Of a stretch of DNA of 49,451 bases, positions 7,545 through 15,869 are shown in pieces (within the stretch, counting starts at the first letter, position 1; every line of letters starts with the position of its first letter). The stretch is from CAYGAW01 sp964347945 (GTDB lineage Bacteria > Chloroflexota > Anaerolineae > UBA7937 > B3-Chlor), in assembly GCA_964347945.1 (NCBI GenBank), contig CAYGAW010000062.1:1-49451 (forward strand). The letters run 5' to 3'. The notes beneath the pieces are model-generated. The model saw nothing but the letters and a program-made list of their open reading frames with translations. It was not told the DNA's origin and did not search any database. Both the position numbers and the translations under genes were made by a program.

Positions 7545-7871
7545 ATGGCTGTCTCAACTTTGCCGGTACCTTCCATGTACGCCGATCACCACGTGGTGGC
7601 GGTACGAGAAGTGCTCGGCGGCTTGCCAGGCGTGCAGGACATCCAGGCCAGCGCCGCTTTCAAGCAAGTCACCGTCAAGCATACACAGAAGGTAACCAAG
7701 AAAGCCCTTACGGAAGCTCTTCAGAAAGCTGGCTATCCGGTGGGGGAGCAAAAGCCGGTAGAGGAGGAACCCTCGCACCTGGGCGATCCGTCCTGGTACG
7801 AGTGCGCCCCGCGTTCTATCAAGACCGACGAAGCCGACCTTGAGATGTCCGGAGACTTTCGCCTTTACTAG
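7545..7871 (+). CDS. HMA-like small protein lacking the CxxC metal site
   Basis: The 108-residue protein has a heavy-metal-associated (HMA) type ferredoxin-like fold in residues 11-65: VVAVREVLGGLPGVQDI, then VTVKHTQKVTKKALTEALQ and the typical AGYPV ending. The metal-binding MxCxxC of copper chaperones is replaced by MYADHH, leaving two adjacent histidines. A tail of about 45 residues follows with one cysteine (WYECAPR). The start is ATG with an AAGGGGGT ribosome site. It lies directly ahead of CO dehydrogenase, so a role in nickel or cluster handling or assembly of CODH/ACS is plausible but unproven. An overlapping frame at 7508-7843 has no comparable support. Confidence 0.7.
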   Translation: MAVSTLPVPSMYADHHVVAVREVLGGLPGVQDIQASAAFKQVTVKHTQKVTKKALTEALQKAGYPVGEQKPVEEEPSHLGDPSWYECAPRSIKTDEADLEMSGDFRLY

Positions 7872-7952
7872 AGTTGCGAGAGATGGGCTGCTTGCTGCAC
7901 CCACCCTCTGCTCTACTGCATTTGATGACGCAACCACTGAGAGGAGCACCAA

Positions 7953-9944
7953 ATGGCAGAGACCAAGAAGACCATTGATCCTGCAGCGGAGGCCATGCTG
8001 GACAAAGCTGCGGAGATGGGCATTGACACAGCTTTCGACCGCGTCGACGAGTTGAAGCCGTGTCCCATTGGCGCCAAGGGCATATGCTGCAAGAACTGCG
8101 CCATGGGGCCGTGTCGACTCACCAAAGAAGGCCAGGTGGGCATATGTGGAGCCACGGTCGAGACGGTGGCTGCCAGAAACCTGGCCCGGGCCATAGCTGC
8201 TGGATCTGCCGCTCACTCGGATCATGGGCGAGATATGGCCTTCGTCCTCCACGGAGCAGCTACGGGCGAAGCCCCGGGGTACCAGATCAGAGATGAGTTC
8301 AAGTTGAGAGAAGTCGCTATTGACTTGGGTGTCGAGATCGGCGACCGCACCAAAGAAGAGATAGCCGTCGACGTGGCAGAGAAGGCGCTCGCCCAGTTCG
8401 GTAAACAGAGTGGAGAGCTTACATACCTCGCGCGAGCACCCAGGAAGCGCCAGGAAATCTGGAAGGATTTGGGCATCGCGCCTCGAGGCATCGATCGAGA
8501 GATAGTGGAAATCCTACACCGCACGGTTGTGGGTAACGATCAGGACCCAGAGCACATTCTCGATCAAGGTATGCGCGCCGCTCTTGGGGATGGCTGGGGA
8601 GGTTCCATGCTCGCCACAGACATCTCCGATATTCTTTTCGGCACGCCCAGCCCGCTGGTCACGCAGGTGAATCTCGGTGTTCTGAAAGAGGACGAGGTCA
8701 ACATAGTCATCCACGGACATGAACCAACTCTGTCGGAGATGGTTGTGGCCGCGGCCAGGGACCCCGAGATGATCGAATACGCCAAGTCCAAGGGCGCCAA
8801 CGGAATCACCCTGGCCGGTATCTGCTGCACGTCCAACGAGACCTTGATGAGGCAGGGCGTTCCCGCAGCCGGCAATTTCCTGCACCAGGAGTTGGCTGTG
8901 CTCACCGGCGCCGTGGAGGCCATGGTGGTGGACGTTCAGTGCGTTTTCCAGGGTCTACAGCAAGTGGCAGAGAACTTTCACACCAAGCTGATTACCACTT
9001 CGCCCAAGGCGATGATCACCGGCGCATTGCACATGGAGTTTGACGAGCACCGTGCGCCCGAGATTGCCCGGGATATAGTCAAGACCGGCGTTGACAACTT
9101 CTCGAACCGTGGTGCCACGTACATCCCCGACGTACACGAGAATATGGTGCCCGGTTTCTCCCACGAATACATCAGATACATGCTGGGCGGCTACTATCGC
9201 GGTTCGCTGCGCCCTCTCAACGATGCCATAATGGCTGGGCGTCTGCGAGGGGTGGCCGGGGTGGTGGGATGCAATAACCCACGCGCGGTTCAAGACGAGG
9301 CCCATTTCGACATCGTCAAGGAGTTCCTGAAGAACGATGTACTGGTCGTTCAGACTGGCTGCGGGGCACTCTGCAACGCCAAGTACGGCCTGCTCCAGGG
9401 CGAAGCCCTCAAGCACGCCGGGCCTGGCCTGCGAGAGATTTGTGAGGCAGTGGGAATACCGCCGGTCCTACACATGGGCTCTTGTGTGGACAATAGCCGC
9501 ATCTTGACGGTGCTGTCCGAGATGGCTACCGAGGGCGGCCTCGGCGAAGACATCTCCGACATCCCCGGCGTGGGCATCGCCCCGGAATGGATGAGCGAAA
9601 AGGCCCTGGCCATCGGGACCTACTTCGTTGCCTCGGGAGCCTATGTCATCTTCGGCGTCAAGTCCCCCGTCGAGGGCAGCGAAGCGGTGACCGACCTCAT
9701 CAACAGCCGCTGGGAGGAGAAGGTTGGCGGCAAGCTGGAGTTCGAGCCGGATCCCAAGACGATCGTGAAGAAGTCGCTGGACCACATAGACAAGAAACGA
9801 GCAGCCCTCGGCTTGCCCGAGTACGATCCAGCGCGCTTCGGAGAGAGCGGAGATCGTCGTTTCAATGCCTGGCTGAAGGCCCGACAAGAGGGCGTCGAAG
9901 TCAGTCCGTATAGCATGGCTGGCGTGGCCGTTGAAGAGGCGTAA
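7953..9944 (+). CDS. cooS: Anaerobic Ni-Fe-S carbon monoxide dehydrogenase catalytic subunit
   Basis: This is the 663-residue CODH (AcsA/CooS), which interconverts CO2 and CO at the Ni-Fe-S C-cluster. The N terminus carries the D- and B-cluster cysteines (C37, C45, C46, C49, C54, C65; CPIGAKGICCKNCAMGPC). Downstream C-cluster blocks are intact: HGHEPTLSE, GICCTSNE, DVQCVFQGL, QTGCGALCNAKYG and HMGSCVDNSR. The ATG follows GAGGAG by a normal distance. It is followed 15 bases later by acsB, so in this setting it supplies CO to acetyl-CoA synthase. No cooC-type Ni-insertion ATPase is adjacent. Confidence 0.96.
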   Translation: MAETKKTIDPAAEAMLDKAAEMGIDTAFDRVDELKPCPIGAKGICCKNCAMGPCRLTKEGQVGICGATVETVAARNLARAIAAGSAAHSDHGRDMAFVLHGAATGEAPGYQIRDEFKLREVAIDLGVEIGDRTKEEIAVDVAEKALAQFGKQSGELTYLARAPRKRQEIWKDLGIAPRGIDREIVEILHRTVVGNDQDPEHILDQGMRAALGDGWGGSMLATDISDILFGTPSPLVTQVNLGVLKEDEVNIVIHGHEPTLSEMVVAAARDPEMIEYAKSKGANGITLAGICCTSNETLMRQGVPAAGNFLHQELAVLTGAVEAMVVDVQCVFQGLQQVAENFHTKLITTSPKAMITGALHMEFDEHRAPEIARDIVKTGVDNFSNRGATYIPDVHENMVPGFSHEYIRYMLGGYYRGSLRPLNDAIMAGRLRGVAGVVGCNNPRAVQDEAHFDIVKEFLKNDVLVVQTGCGALCNAKYGLLQGEALKHAGPGLREICEAVGIPPVLHMGSCVDNSRILTVLSEMATEGGLGEDISDIPGVGIAPEWMSEKALAIGTYFVASGAYVIFGVKSPVEGSEAVTDLINSRWEEKVGGKLEFEPDPKTIVKKSLDHIDKKRAALGLPEYDPARFGESGDRRFNAWLKARQEGVEVSPYSMAGVAVEEA

Positions 9945-9959
9945 GGAGGATAGACACAA

Positions 9960-12215
9960 ATGTCGAGGTACATAGCTGGCGCCGCCATTCGTGGCGCTAA
10001 TAGCATCGTCGAGGAAGCGGAGGCATTGCTGCAGAAGGCCCTGGCGGAGAAAGGACCCGACGCTCCGGTGCAGTTCCCCAACACGGCGTACTACCTACCG
10101 GTCATCTATGGCTTCACAGCCATGGAGGTCTCCAAGCTGCGGGATCTGCCACCCGTTATCGACCACGCCAGAAAGCTGCTTCACCCGGTGCCCAGGGGCA
10201 AGTTGTGGACTCCATACCTGGGTGAGGCCCTGGATTGTGGCGTCGCCACCCTCTTCGCCGAGGAAGCCATCATGGGCATCAAATACGCGCTCGGGGAGCA
10301 GCCGGAAAGACTGGATGGCTATTCCCAGCTTGTCACCGCTGGTGGAGAGGGGTACTGCAACGGCCCCATCGATGACGTTCAGCTCCGGGCCTGGGGCATT
10401 CAACTGGTGGATGGCCGCATGCCTGGCTTCTGCGCGCTAATAGGCTGCGCCAAGTCCAATGAGGTCGCTGTGCAACTCGTGCGGGAGCTTCAGCGACGCA
10501 ACATCTTGGTGTTCCTCAGCGGCAATGTGAATGGCCGCAGCATCATTCATCAGTTGCTCGAGGAGGGGGTGGAGATGGGTTATGACACCTACATCATCCC
10601 CTTCGGCACCGACACCATCAGCACCATCTATCCTCTGGGCTTTGCCACCCGTTCGGGACTCACGTTCGGGGGCCTGAAGCCCGGCCAGGCCAGAGAGAAT
10701 CTCATCTACAACAAGTTCCGTGTCTTCGCCATGGCGCTGGCTCTGGGCGAGATCGATGATCTCAAGTATGCCACCGCCGCCGGGGCCATCAACTACGGTT
10801 TCCCGGCCATAGCAGACACCGTGATACCTGAGGTGCGGCCCACCGGCGTGACTGAGTTTGAACACGTTATCTCCATGCCCTTCGACGACATAGACGGCAA
10901 GGATGACTTGGAGCGCGCCGAGAAACTCATCCAGAAGTGTATCGAGGTCCGGGGAGTCAAAGTCAAGATAGCCGAAATCCCCATCCCGGTGCCCTACGGC
11001 TCGGCTTTCGAGGGAGAGCGGGTCCGCAAGGATGACATGCGGATCGAGTTCGGCGGCAAGAAATCGCGTGCTTTTGAGTATCTCCGCATGGTGGATCCGG
11101 ATGAGATCGAGGATGGCAAGATCGAGCTGATAGGACCCGACTTCGACGATGTCGAGGAAGCAGGGGCCATGGACGTGGGCATCGTGATCGAGGTGGGCGG
11201 CCGCAAGATGCAGAAGGACTTCGAGCCCGTCCTGGAGCGCCAGATACATTACTTCCTCAACGCCGCATCGGGTGTCCAACACATCGGACAGCGAGACATC
11301 GCGTGGATACGCATCAACAAGACGGCGGCGGAGAAGGGCTTCAGGTTGAAGCACTTCGGCGAGATCCTGTATGCCCGTTTCAAGGGCGAACCTTGGAACA
11401 GCATTGTGGACAAGGCCCAGGTCAAGCTCATCACCGACCCCGAGGAGATGAAGAAGTGGATCGAGTTGGCTCGTGAGGCGTACAGCGAGCGCAACGTACG
11501 GGTGGCAGGCCTGACGGATGAAGGTGTGGACGAGTTCTACTCCTGCACTCTCTGCCAGTCGTTCGCCCCCACCCATGTGTGCGTCATTTCACCGCAACGC
11601 CTGGGGCTGTGCGGGGCCTACAACTGGCTGGACTGCAAAGCGGCCCACCAGATCAATCCCACAGGTCCCAATCAGCCTATCGCCAAGGGCGACTTGCTGG
11701 ATCCACAGGTAGGGCGCTGGAGCGGGCCCGAGGAGTTCGTGCATTCGCACTCCAACCAGACTGTGGAGCACGTCACCATGTACTCCATCATGACCGATCC
11801 CATGACTGCGTGCGGCTGCTTCGAGTGTATGGTCCTCGTTATCCCTGAGGCCAATGGCGTGATGATAGTGTCGCGCGAGGATCCGAGCATGACCCCCGGG
11901 GGCATGACCTTCTCTACCATGGCCGGGATGTTTGGCGGCGGATTGCAGACACCCGGTGCTATGGGCGTGGGCAAGTACTACCTCACCAGTCCCAAATTCA
12001 TCTCTGCGGACGGTGGATTCAAGCGCGTGGTATGGATGTCCTCCTTCCTCAAGGAGAGTATGCCTGAGGAGTTTGCCGAGGTGGCCGAGAGGGAAGGCCT
12101 TCCTGACCTCATTGATCGCATAGCCGATGAACGCAATGTGGAAACGGTCGATGAGTTGCTGTCCTGGCTTGAGGAGCATGACCACCCGGCCCCGAAGATG
12201 GATCCGATATTGTAA
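9960..12215 (+). CDS. acsB: Acetyl-CoA synthase, CODH/ACS complex subunit
   Basis: AcsB assembles acetyl-CoA from CO, a corrinoid-bound methyl group and CoA at the A-cluster. The 751-residue protein is close to the Moorella length. A-cluster ligands are visible: [4Fe-4S] cysteines starting at C529 and C532 (YSCTLC), then HVC, GLC and LDC, and the Cys-Gly-Cys bridge to the nickel sites at C618-G-C620 (TACGCFEC). The ATG is preceded by TAAGGAGGA. It is followed by a perfect 32-bp palindrome before acsD, which may set relative expression of the enzyme and the corrinoid protein. Confidence 0.96.
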   Translation: MSRYIAGAAIRGANSIVEEAEALLQKALAEKGPDAPVQFPNTAYYLPVIYGFTAMEVSKLRDLPPVIDHARKLLHPVPRGKLWTPYLGEALDCGVATLFAEEAIMGIKYALGEQPERLDGYSQLVTAGGEGYCNGPIDDVQLRAWGIQLVDGRMPGFCALIGCAKSNEVAVQLVRELQRRNILVFLSGNVNGRSIIHQLLEEGVEMGYDTYIIPFGTDTISTIYPLGFATRSGLTFGGLKPGQARENLIYNKFRVFAMALALGEIDDLKYATAAGAINYGFPAIADTVIPEVRPTGVTEFEHVISMPFDDIDGKDDLERAEKLIQKCIEVRGVKVKIAEIPIPVPYGSAFEGERVRKDDMRIEFGGKKSRAFEYLRMVDPDEIEDGKIELIGPDFDDVEEAGAMDVGIVIEVGGRKMQKDFEPVLERQIHYFLNAASGVQHIGQRDIAWIRINKTAAEKGFRLKHFGEILYARFKGEPWNSIVDKAQVKLITDPEEMKKWIELAREAYSERNVRVAGLTDEGVDEFYSCTLCQSFAPTHVCVISPQRLGLCGAYNWLDCKAAHQINPTGPNQPIAKGDLLDPQVGRWSGPEEFVHSHSNQTVEHVTMYSIMTDPMTACGCFECMVLVIPEANGVMIVSREDPSMTPGGMTFSTMAGMFGGGLQTPGAMGVGKYYLTSPKFISADGGFKRVVWMSSFLKESMPEEFAEVAEREGLPDLIDRIADERNVETVDELLSWLEEHDHPAPKMDPIL

Positions 12216-12226
12216 CAAGGTCACTA

Positions 12227-12258
12227 GGGGTGGTCTACCGTGCACGGTAGACCACCCC
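12227..12258 (+). promoter_or_regulatory. Perfect 32-bp palindrome between acsB and acsD
   Basis: The left half GGGGTGGTCTACCGTG (12227-12242) is exactly complementary to the right half (12243-12258) with no mismatch. In RNA it gives a stem of at least 13 bp closing the self-complementary GTGCAC. It has no U tract, so an RNA-processing, stabilising or protein-binding site is as likely as a terminator. Confidence 0.75.
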
Positions 12259-12318
12259 GATCGAAACCCCGCGGAGCAGGCGGGGAGCGGTAGAGTAGAC
12301 TTGGAAGGAGTAGCAATC

Positions 12319-13293
12319 ATGGCTGTTGCGGTGGAGATCCCGAAGAAGAAGTGGACGGGACAGGTAAGAGAAGTCGTCCTGGGTGCTACCGAGGCCGAGG
12401 GCGGTACCCGCAGCAAGACCGTAATCGTGGGCGGTGAAACCACACTGCCCTTTCTCGATTTCGAGGCCCCCATGCCAAATCCTCCGCGCATCGCCGTTGA
12501 GATCCAGGACCGCAGGCCCAGCGATTGGTCCCCTGTCCTGATGGACGTCTGGGGAGAGGCCATGGACGACCCAGCCACCTGGGCCGCGGCAGTGGAGGGT
12601 CTTGATGTGGACCTCGTGCTCTTGAAGATCAATCTCACTGATGCGAACGGCAATGAAACGACAGTTGAGCAAGCTAGGACGGCGGTGAGAAAGGTCCTGG
12701 ACGCTACCACGTTGCCGCTCATTGTCTTTGGTCCAGGCCAGACAGACAAAGATATCGAGCTCCTCGTGGCCGTCGCTGAGGAAGCCACTGGAGAGCGCAT
12801 CGTCCTCGGAGTGTGTGATGACAAGAACTACAAAACTATAGTAGCCGCCGCCCTGGCCCACGGACATCTGGTGAACGGCCGCACAGCGATGGATGTGAAC
12901 CTGGCCAAGCAGCTGAACATACTCATCAGTGATGTCGGGCTGCGGTTGGACCGAGTAATCATGGACCCCACCACGGCAGCGCTAGGCTACGGTGTGGAGT
13001 ATGGCTATTCAGCCATGGAGCGGCTCAGACTCGCTGCCCTCCAGGGGGATAGCATGACTCAGCAGCCCATGCTGGTGACACCAGGAGAGGAAGCCTGGCG
13101 GATGAAGGAGGCCAAGGTTGGCGAGGATGTTCCTGCGGAATGGGGTGACTGGGAAGAGCGTGCAATTACGTGGGAGACTCTGACGGCCACGACCCTTATT
13201 CACTCTGGGGCGGATATCGTGGTCCTTCGTCATCCTGAGTCGGTGCGCCGTATCAAAGACCTGATCAACAAGCTGTGGACCAAGGGGGAATAA
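12319..13293 (+). CDS. acsD: Corrinoid iron-sulfur protein small subunit
   Basis: AcsD and AcsC form the corrinoid Fe-S protein that carries the methyl group from AcsE to AcsB. The 324-residue protein is a TIM-barrel of the CdhD/AcsD family, with an N-terminal segment PKKKWTGQVREVVLGAT and blocks such as MDPTTAALGYGVEYGYS and DWEERAITWETLTA. A longer upstream frame exists, but the ATG at 12319 has GGAAGGAG at the right distance and matches the family start. The stop is 3 bases from the acsC start. Confidence 0.94.
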   Translation: MAVAVEIPKKKWTGQVREVVLGATEAEGGTRSKTVIVGGETTLPFLDFEAPMPNPPRIAVEIQDRRPSDWSPVLMDVWGEAMDDPATWAAAVEGLDVDLVLLKINLTDANGNETTVEQARTAVRKVLDATTLPLIVFGPGQTDKDIELLVAVAEEATGERIVLGVCDDKNYKTIVAAALAHGHLVNGRTAMDVNLAKQLNILISDVGLRLDRVIMDPTTAALGYGVEYGYSAMERLRLAALQGDSMTQQPMLVTPGEEAWRMKEAKVGEDVPAEWGDWEERAITWETLTATTLIHSGADIVVLRHPESVRRIKDLINKLWTKGE

Positions 13294-13296
13294 GTC

Positions 13297-14646
13297 ATGG
13301 CCCTGACAGGGTTGGAGATCTACAAACTACTGCCGAAGACGAACTGCAAAGACTGCGGATTCCCGACCTGCCTTGCATTCGCGATGAAGTTGGCCGCGAA
13401 GCAGGCGGAACTGGCCGCGTGCCCCCACGTTAGCGACGAGGCCAAGGCCGCACTGGAGTCGGCCGCGGCACCACCCATCCGGCTTGTTGCCGTAGGCAAT
13501 GACGAGCACAAGATCGAGGTGGGCAACGAGACCGAACTGTACCGACATGACAAGAGTTTCTTCCACATGCCGGGTATTCTCGTGCGCGTGAGGGATACCC
13601 AACCTCTCGCGGAGGTCGAGGAGTTGGTGGCCCAGGTTGATGGCTACTCCGTTGACTACGTAGGCATGGTACTCGGTTTGGATGGTATAGCCGTTGAAAG
13701 CGCGTCCGGAGACCCCGCAAAGTTTGCCGAGTATTCCAGGGCTGTACATGCCAGGACCTCGAAGCCGCTGATCTTGATGGCCGACAACCCCGAGGTGACA
13801 AGAGCCGGCCTGGCGGAAGTGCAGGGCACGACACCGCTGATCTATGCAGCCAATGGAGACAACTGGCAAGCCATGGCCGAGTTGGCGAAGGAGCGTGGCG
13901 CACCCTTGGCTGTTCGAGCTGAGGGACTGGAGTCGCTCGCAGAATTGGTGAAGAGTGTTAGAGACAGCGGAGTCGAGGACATCGTACTCGACCCACAAAC
14001 AAGAGATTTCCACGACTCATTGAACGTTCTGACCGAGATCAGGCGTCTTGCTCTCGATGCCAAGCCAGATCGCCTGCTGGGATACCCCGTGATCACCTTC
14101 CCCGGGGAAGGCGCCGAGTCCTCGGCAGAGGAATCCATGCTTGCCACCCAGCACGTAGCCAAGTACGCCTCACTCATCGTCATGGATCACTTCGAACCGG
14201 CCGTAGCCTATCCCATGCTGGCCTTACGACAGAACATCTATACTGATCCGCGGCAACCCGTACAGGTCACTCCAGGGGTTTATGAGATCAACGAGCCAGG
14301 GCCTGATGACCAACTGATGATCACCACCAACTTCTCGATCACCTATTTCTCCGTCGCCAACGAGGTCGAAGGGACGGGTATGCCAGCATGGCTTCTTATC
14401 GCCGATTCTGAGGGTCTGTCTGTGCTCACCGGCTGGGCGGCGGGCAAATTCGATGCGGATAAGATCGCGACGACGGTGAAGACTTCCGGCATCGCTGACA
14501 AGATAAGCCATACGAAGCTGATTATCCCTGGGGCAGTGTCGGTCCTCTCTGGAGAACTGGAGGATGAGCTGAGTGGCTGGGAGATTCTCGTGGGACCTCG
14601 GGAAGCCGTAGACCTTCCAGCCTTCATGAAACTGTGGGAGAAGTAA
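13297..14646 (+). CDS. acsC: Corrinoid iron-sulfur protein large subunit
   Basis: The 449-residue protein begins with the [4Fe-4S] motif CKDCGFPTC (C17, C20, C25) plus C42, used for reductive activation of the cobalt. The central TIM-barrel and the C-terminal corrinoid-binding domain follow (FSITYFSVANEVEG ... SGWEILVGPREAVDLPAFM). An AAGGGGGAA ribosome site precedes the ATG, which lies 3 bases after acsD. It works as the AcsCD heterodimer in methyl transfer. Confidence 0.95.
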   Translation: MALTGLEIYKLLPKTNCKDCGFPTCLAFAMKLAAKQAELAACPHVSDEAKAALESAAAPPIRLVAVGNDEHKIEVGNETELYRHDKSFFHMPGILVRVRDTQPLAEVEELVAQVDGYSVDYVGMVLGLDGIAVESASGDPAKFAEYSRAVHARTSKPLILMADNPEVTRAGLAEVQGTTPLIYAANGDNWQAMAELAKERGAPLAVRAEGLESLAELVKSVRDSGVEDIVLDPQTRDFHDSLNVLTEIRRLALDAKPDRLLGYPVITFPGEGAESSAEESMLATQHVAKYASLIVMDHFEPAVAYPMLALRQNIYTDPRQPVQVTPGVYEINEPGPDDQLMITTNFSITYFSVANEVEGTGMPAWLLIADSEGLSVLTGWAAGKFDADKIATTVKTSGIADKISHTKLIIPGAVSVLSGELEDELSGWEILVGPREAVDLPAFMKLWEK

Positions 14647-14889
14647 CCTGGCGCCAGGTGCTCCAGGACCGAGTCCTCTCTCGTGAAGCCAACAGTCCCG
14701 ACAGCGTGATCGCAAGTCCGCTGGTTTGTGCTTCATCGGGGCCCAAGGTCGAGTGAGAAGCAGTAGCGCGGCTGCGAATTGGCGTTGGCCTCCAGGAACC
14801 TTTGCTGACATACCACCCCATCGGGGGGACGGCGAGCCTTCTTTGCTCGTAGCAGCTTCGCATCATCCAGAAGCATAAGGAGGAGAAAC
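14647..14889. other. Intergenic region between acsC and acsE
   Basis: A 243-base gap is unusual inside this tight cluster. It holds a 14-bp perfect dyad ACCTGGC/GCCAGGT at 14646-14659 overlapping the acsC stop, and a small CCCC/GGGG hairpin near 14816-14828. I looked for cobalamin-riboswitch signatures because the flanking genes use a corrinoid, and saw none. No ORF with a convincing start is present. Confidence 0.45.
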
Positions 14890-15807
14890 ATGTTCAAGAT
14901 TGGCGAAGAGATCCAGGTTATCTCCACCAAAGTGAGAAAGGCCATCGAACAAAGAAACAAGGACCCGATCCAGGAGTTGGCTGTCGCCCAGGTGGAGGCC
15001 GGGGCTGACGCGCTGGAGGTGAACATCGGTCCTCAGAAGAAGAAGGGACCGGAAGTCATGGAGTGGATGGTGGACACGATTCAGGAGGTCGTCGATGTTC
15101 CTCTTTGTCTCGACACCACGAACCTGGCAGCCATGGAAGCTGGTCTCAAGAGAGTCAAGCAGCAAGCCATCGTCAATTCTACGTCGGCGGACCCGGATCG
15201 CTTGCGAGACGTGCCTCCCGTCGCGGCCAAGCACAACGCCAAACTGATAGCACTGACCATGGCCAAGAGCATCCCCGTTGAGGCGGACAAGAGAGTGGCC
15301 ATCGCCATGGAGCATTTGATGCCGCGCATCATGGAATTGGGCATCCCCATGGATCAGGTCCTCATGGATCCCCTGATCCTCACCGTCAGTGGGATGCAGG
15401 AGTACTGTCCCGAGGCGATCGAAACCATCCGCTTCTTGAAGCAGATATCAGATCCCCCACCGCTTACATTGGCGGGCCTGTCCAACGTATCCAATGGCGT
15501 ACCTAAGGAGAACCGCAGTCTCATCAATTCTACCTACGCAGTGATGCTGCTGGCCGCCGGCCTGGACGCGGCTATCGTGGACGCGAGGGACGAACGACTG
15601 AAGGAATGGGTGCGCATTGTCGAGGAGCGAGATAGTAGCACGCCGGTTGGTCAGCTGCTGCTAAGCCTTTACGATGCCACAGCTGCCATGGAGGATCTGG
15701 GTGTTGACGCTGTTGACATGCAAGATCCAGAACAGGCCGCCATCTTCAAGACTGTACAGATCTTGCAGAACAAGATCATCTACGCTGATGGGTACTTACA
15801 GATTTAG
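14890..15807 (+). CDS. acsE: Methyl-THF:corrinoid iron-sulfur protein methyltransferase
   Basis: AcsE transfers the methyl group from methyl-THF to the cob(I)amide of AcsCD. The 305-residue single-domain pterin-binding TIM barrel shows family blocks GADALEVNIGP, LCLDTTNLAAMEAGL, NSTSADPDR and LAGLSNVSNGVPKENRSLIN. A strong TAAGGAGGAG site precedes the ATG. In Moorella acsE lies beside hdr, mvhD and metVF genes; here too it directly precedes hdrA. Confidence 0.95.
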   Translation: MFKIGEEIQVISTKVRKAIEQRNKDPIQELAVAQVEAGADALEVNIGPQKKKGPEVMEWMVDTIQEVVDVPLCLDTTNLAAMEAGLKRVKQQAIVNSTSADPDRLRDVPPVAAKHNAKLIALTMAKSIPVEADKRVAIAMEHLMPRIMELGIPMDQVLMDPLILTVSGMQEYCPEAIETIRFLKQISDPPPLTLAGLSNVSNGVPKENRSLINSTYAVMLLAAGLDAAIVDARDERLKEWVRIVEERDSSTPVGQLLLSLYDATAAMEDLGVDAVDMQDPEQAAIFKTVQILQNKIIYADGYLQI

Positions 15808-15869
15808 GACCACCTCCTTGGAATCGCTATTGGTGTGAGACCTCCATTTGGAAGAGGAGCGAAGGCCGC

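Noticed and set aside
7508..7843. 111-residue ORF overlapping the HMA-like gene
   Set aside because: It is arginine/glycine-rich, has a poor start and no fold signature. The overlapping 7545-7871 frame has a ribosome site and an HMA-like pattern.
10437..11576. 379-residue minus-strand ORF opposite acsB
   Set aside because: It mirrors the codon structure of acsB on the other strand, with no domain and no ribosome site. The acsB frame has all catalytic motifs.
12127..12318. Extended N terminus of acsD
   Set aside because: The long frame would overlap the acsB end and read through the 32-bp palindrome. The ATG at 12319 has a strong ribosome site and matches the family start.
14647..14889. Cobalamin riboswitch ahead of acsE
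   Set aside because: The gap is long and the genes use a corrinoid, but I could not find the conserved B12-box or the surrounding helices. Only short dyads are present.
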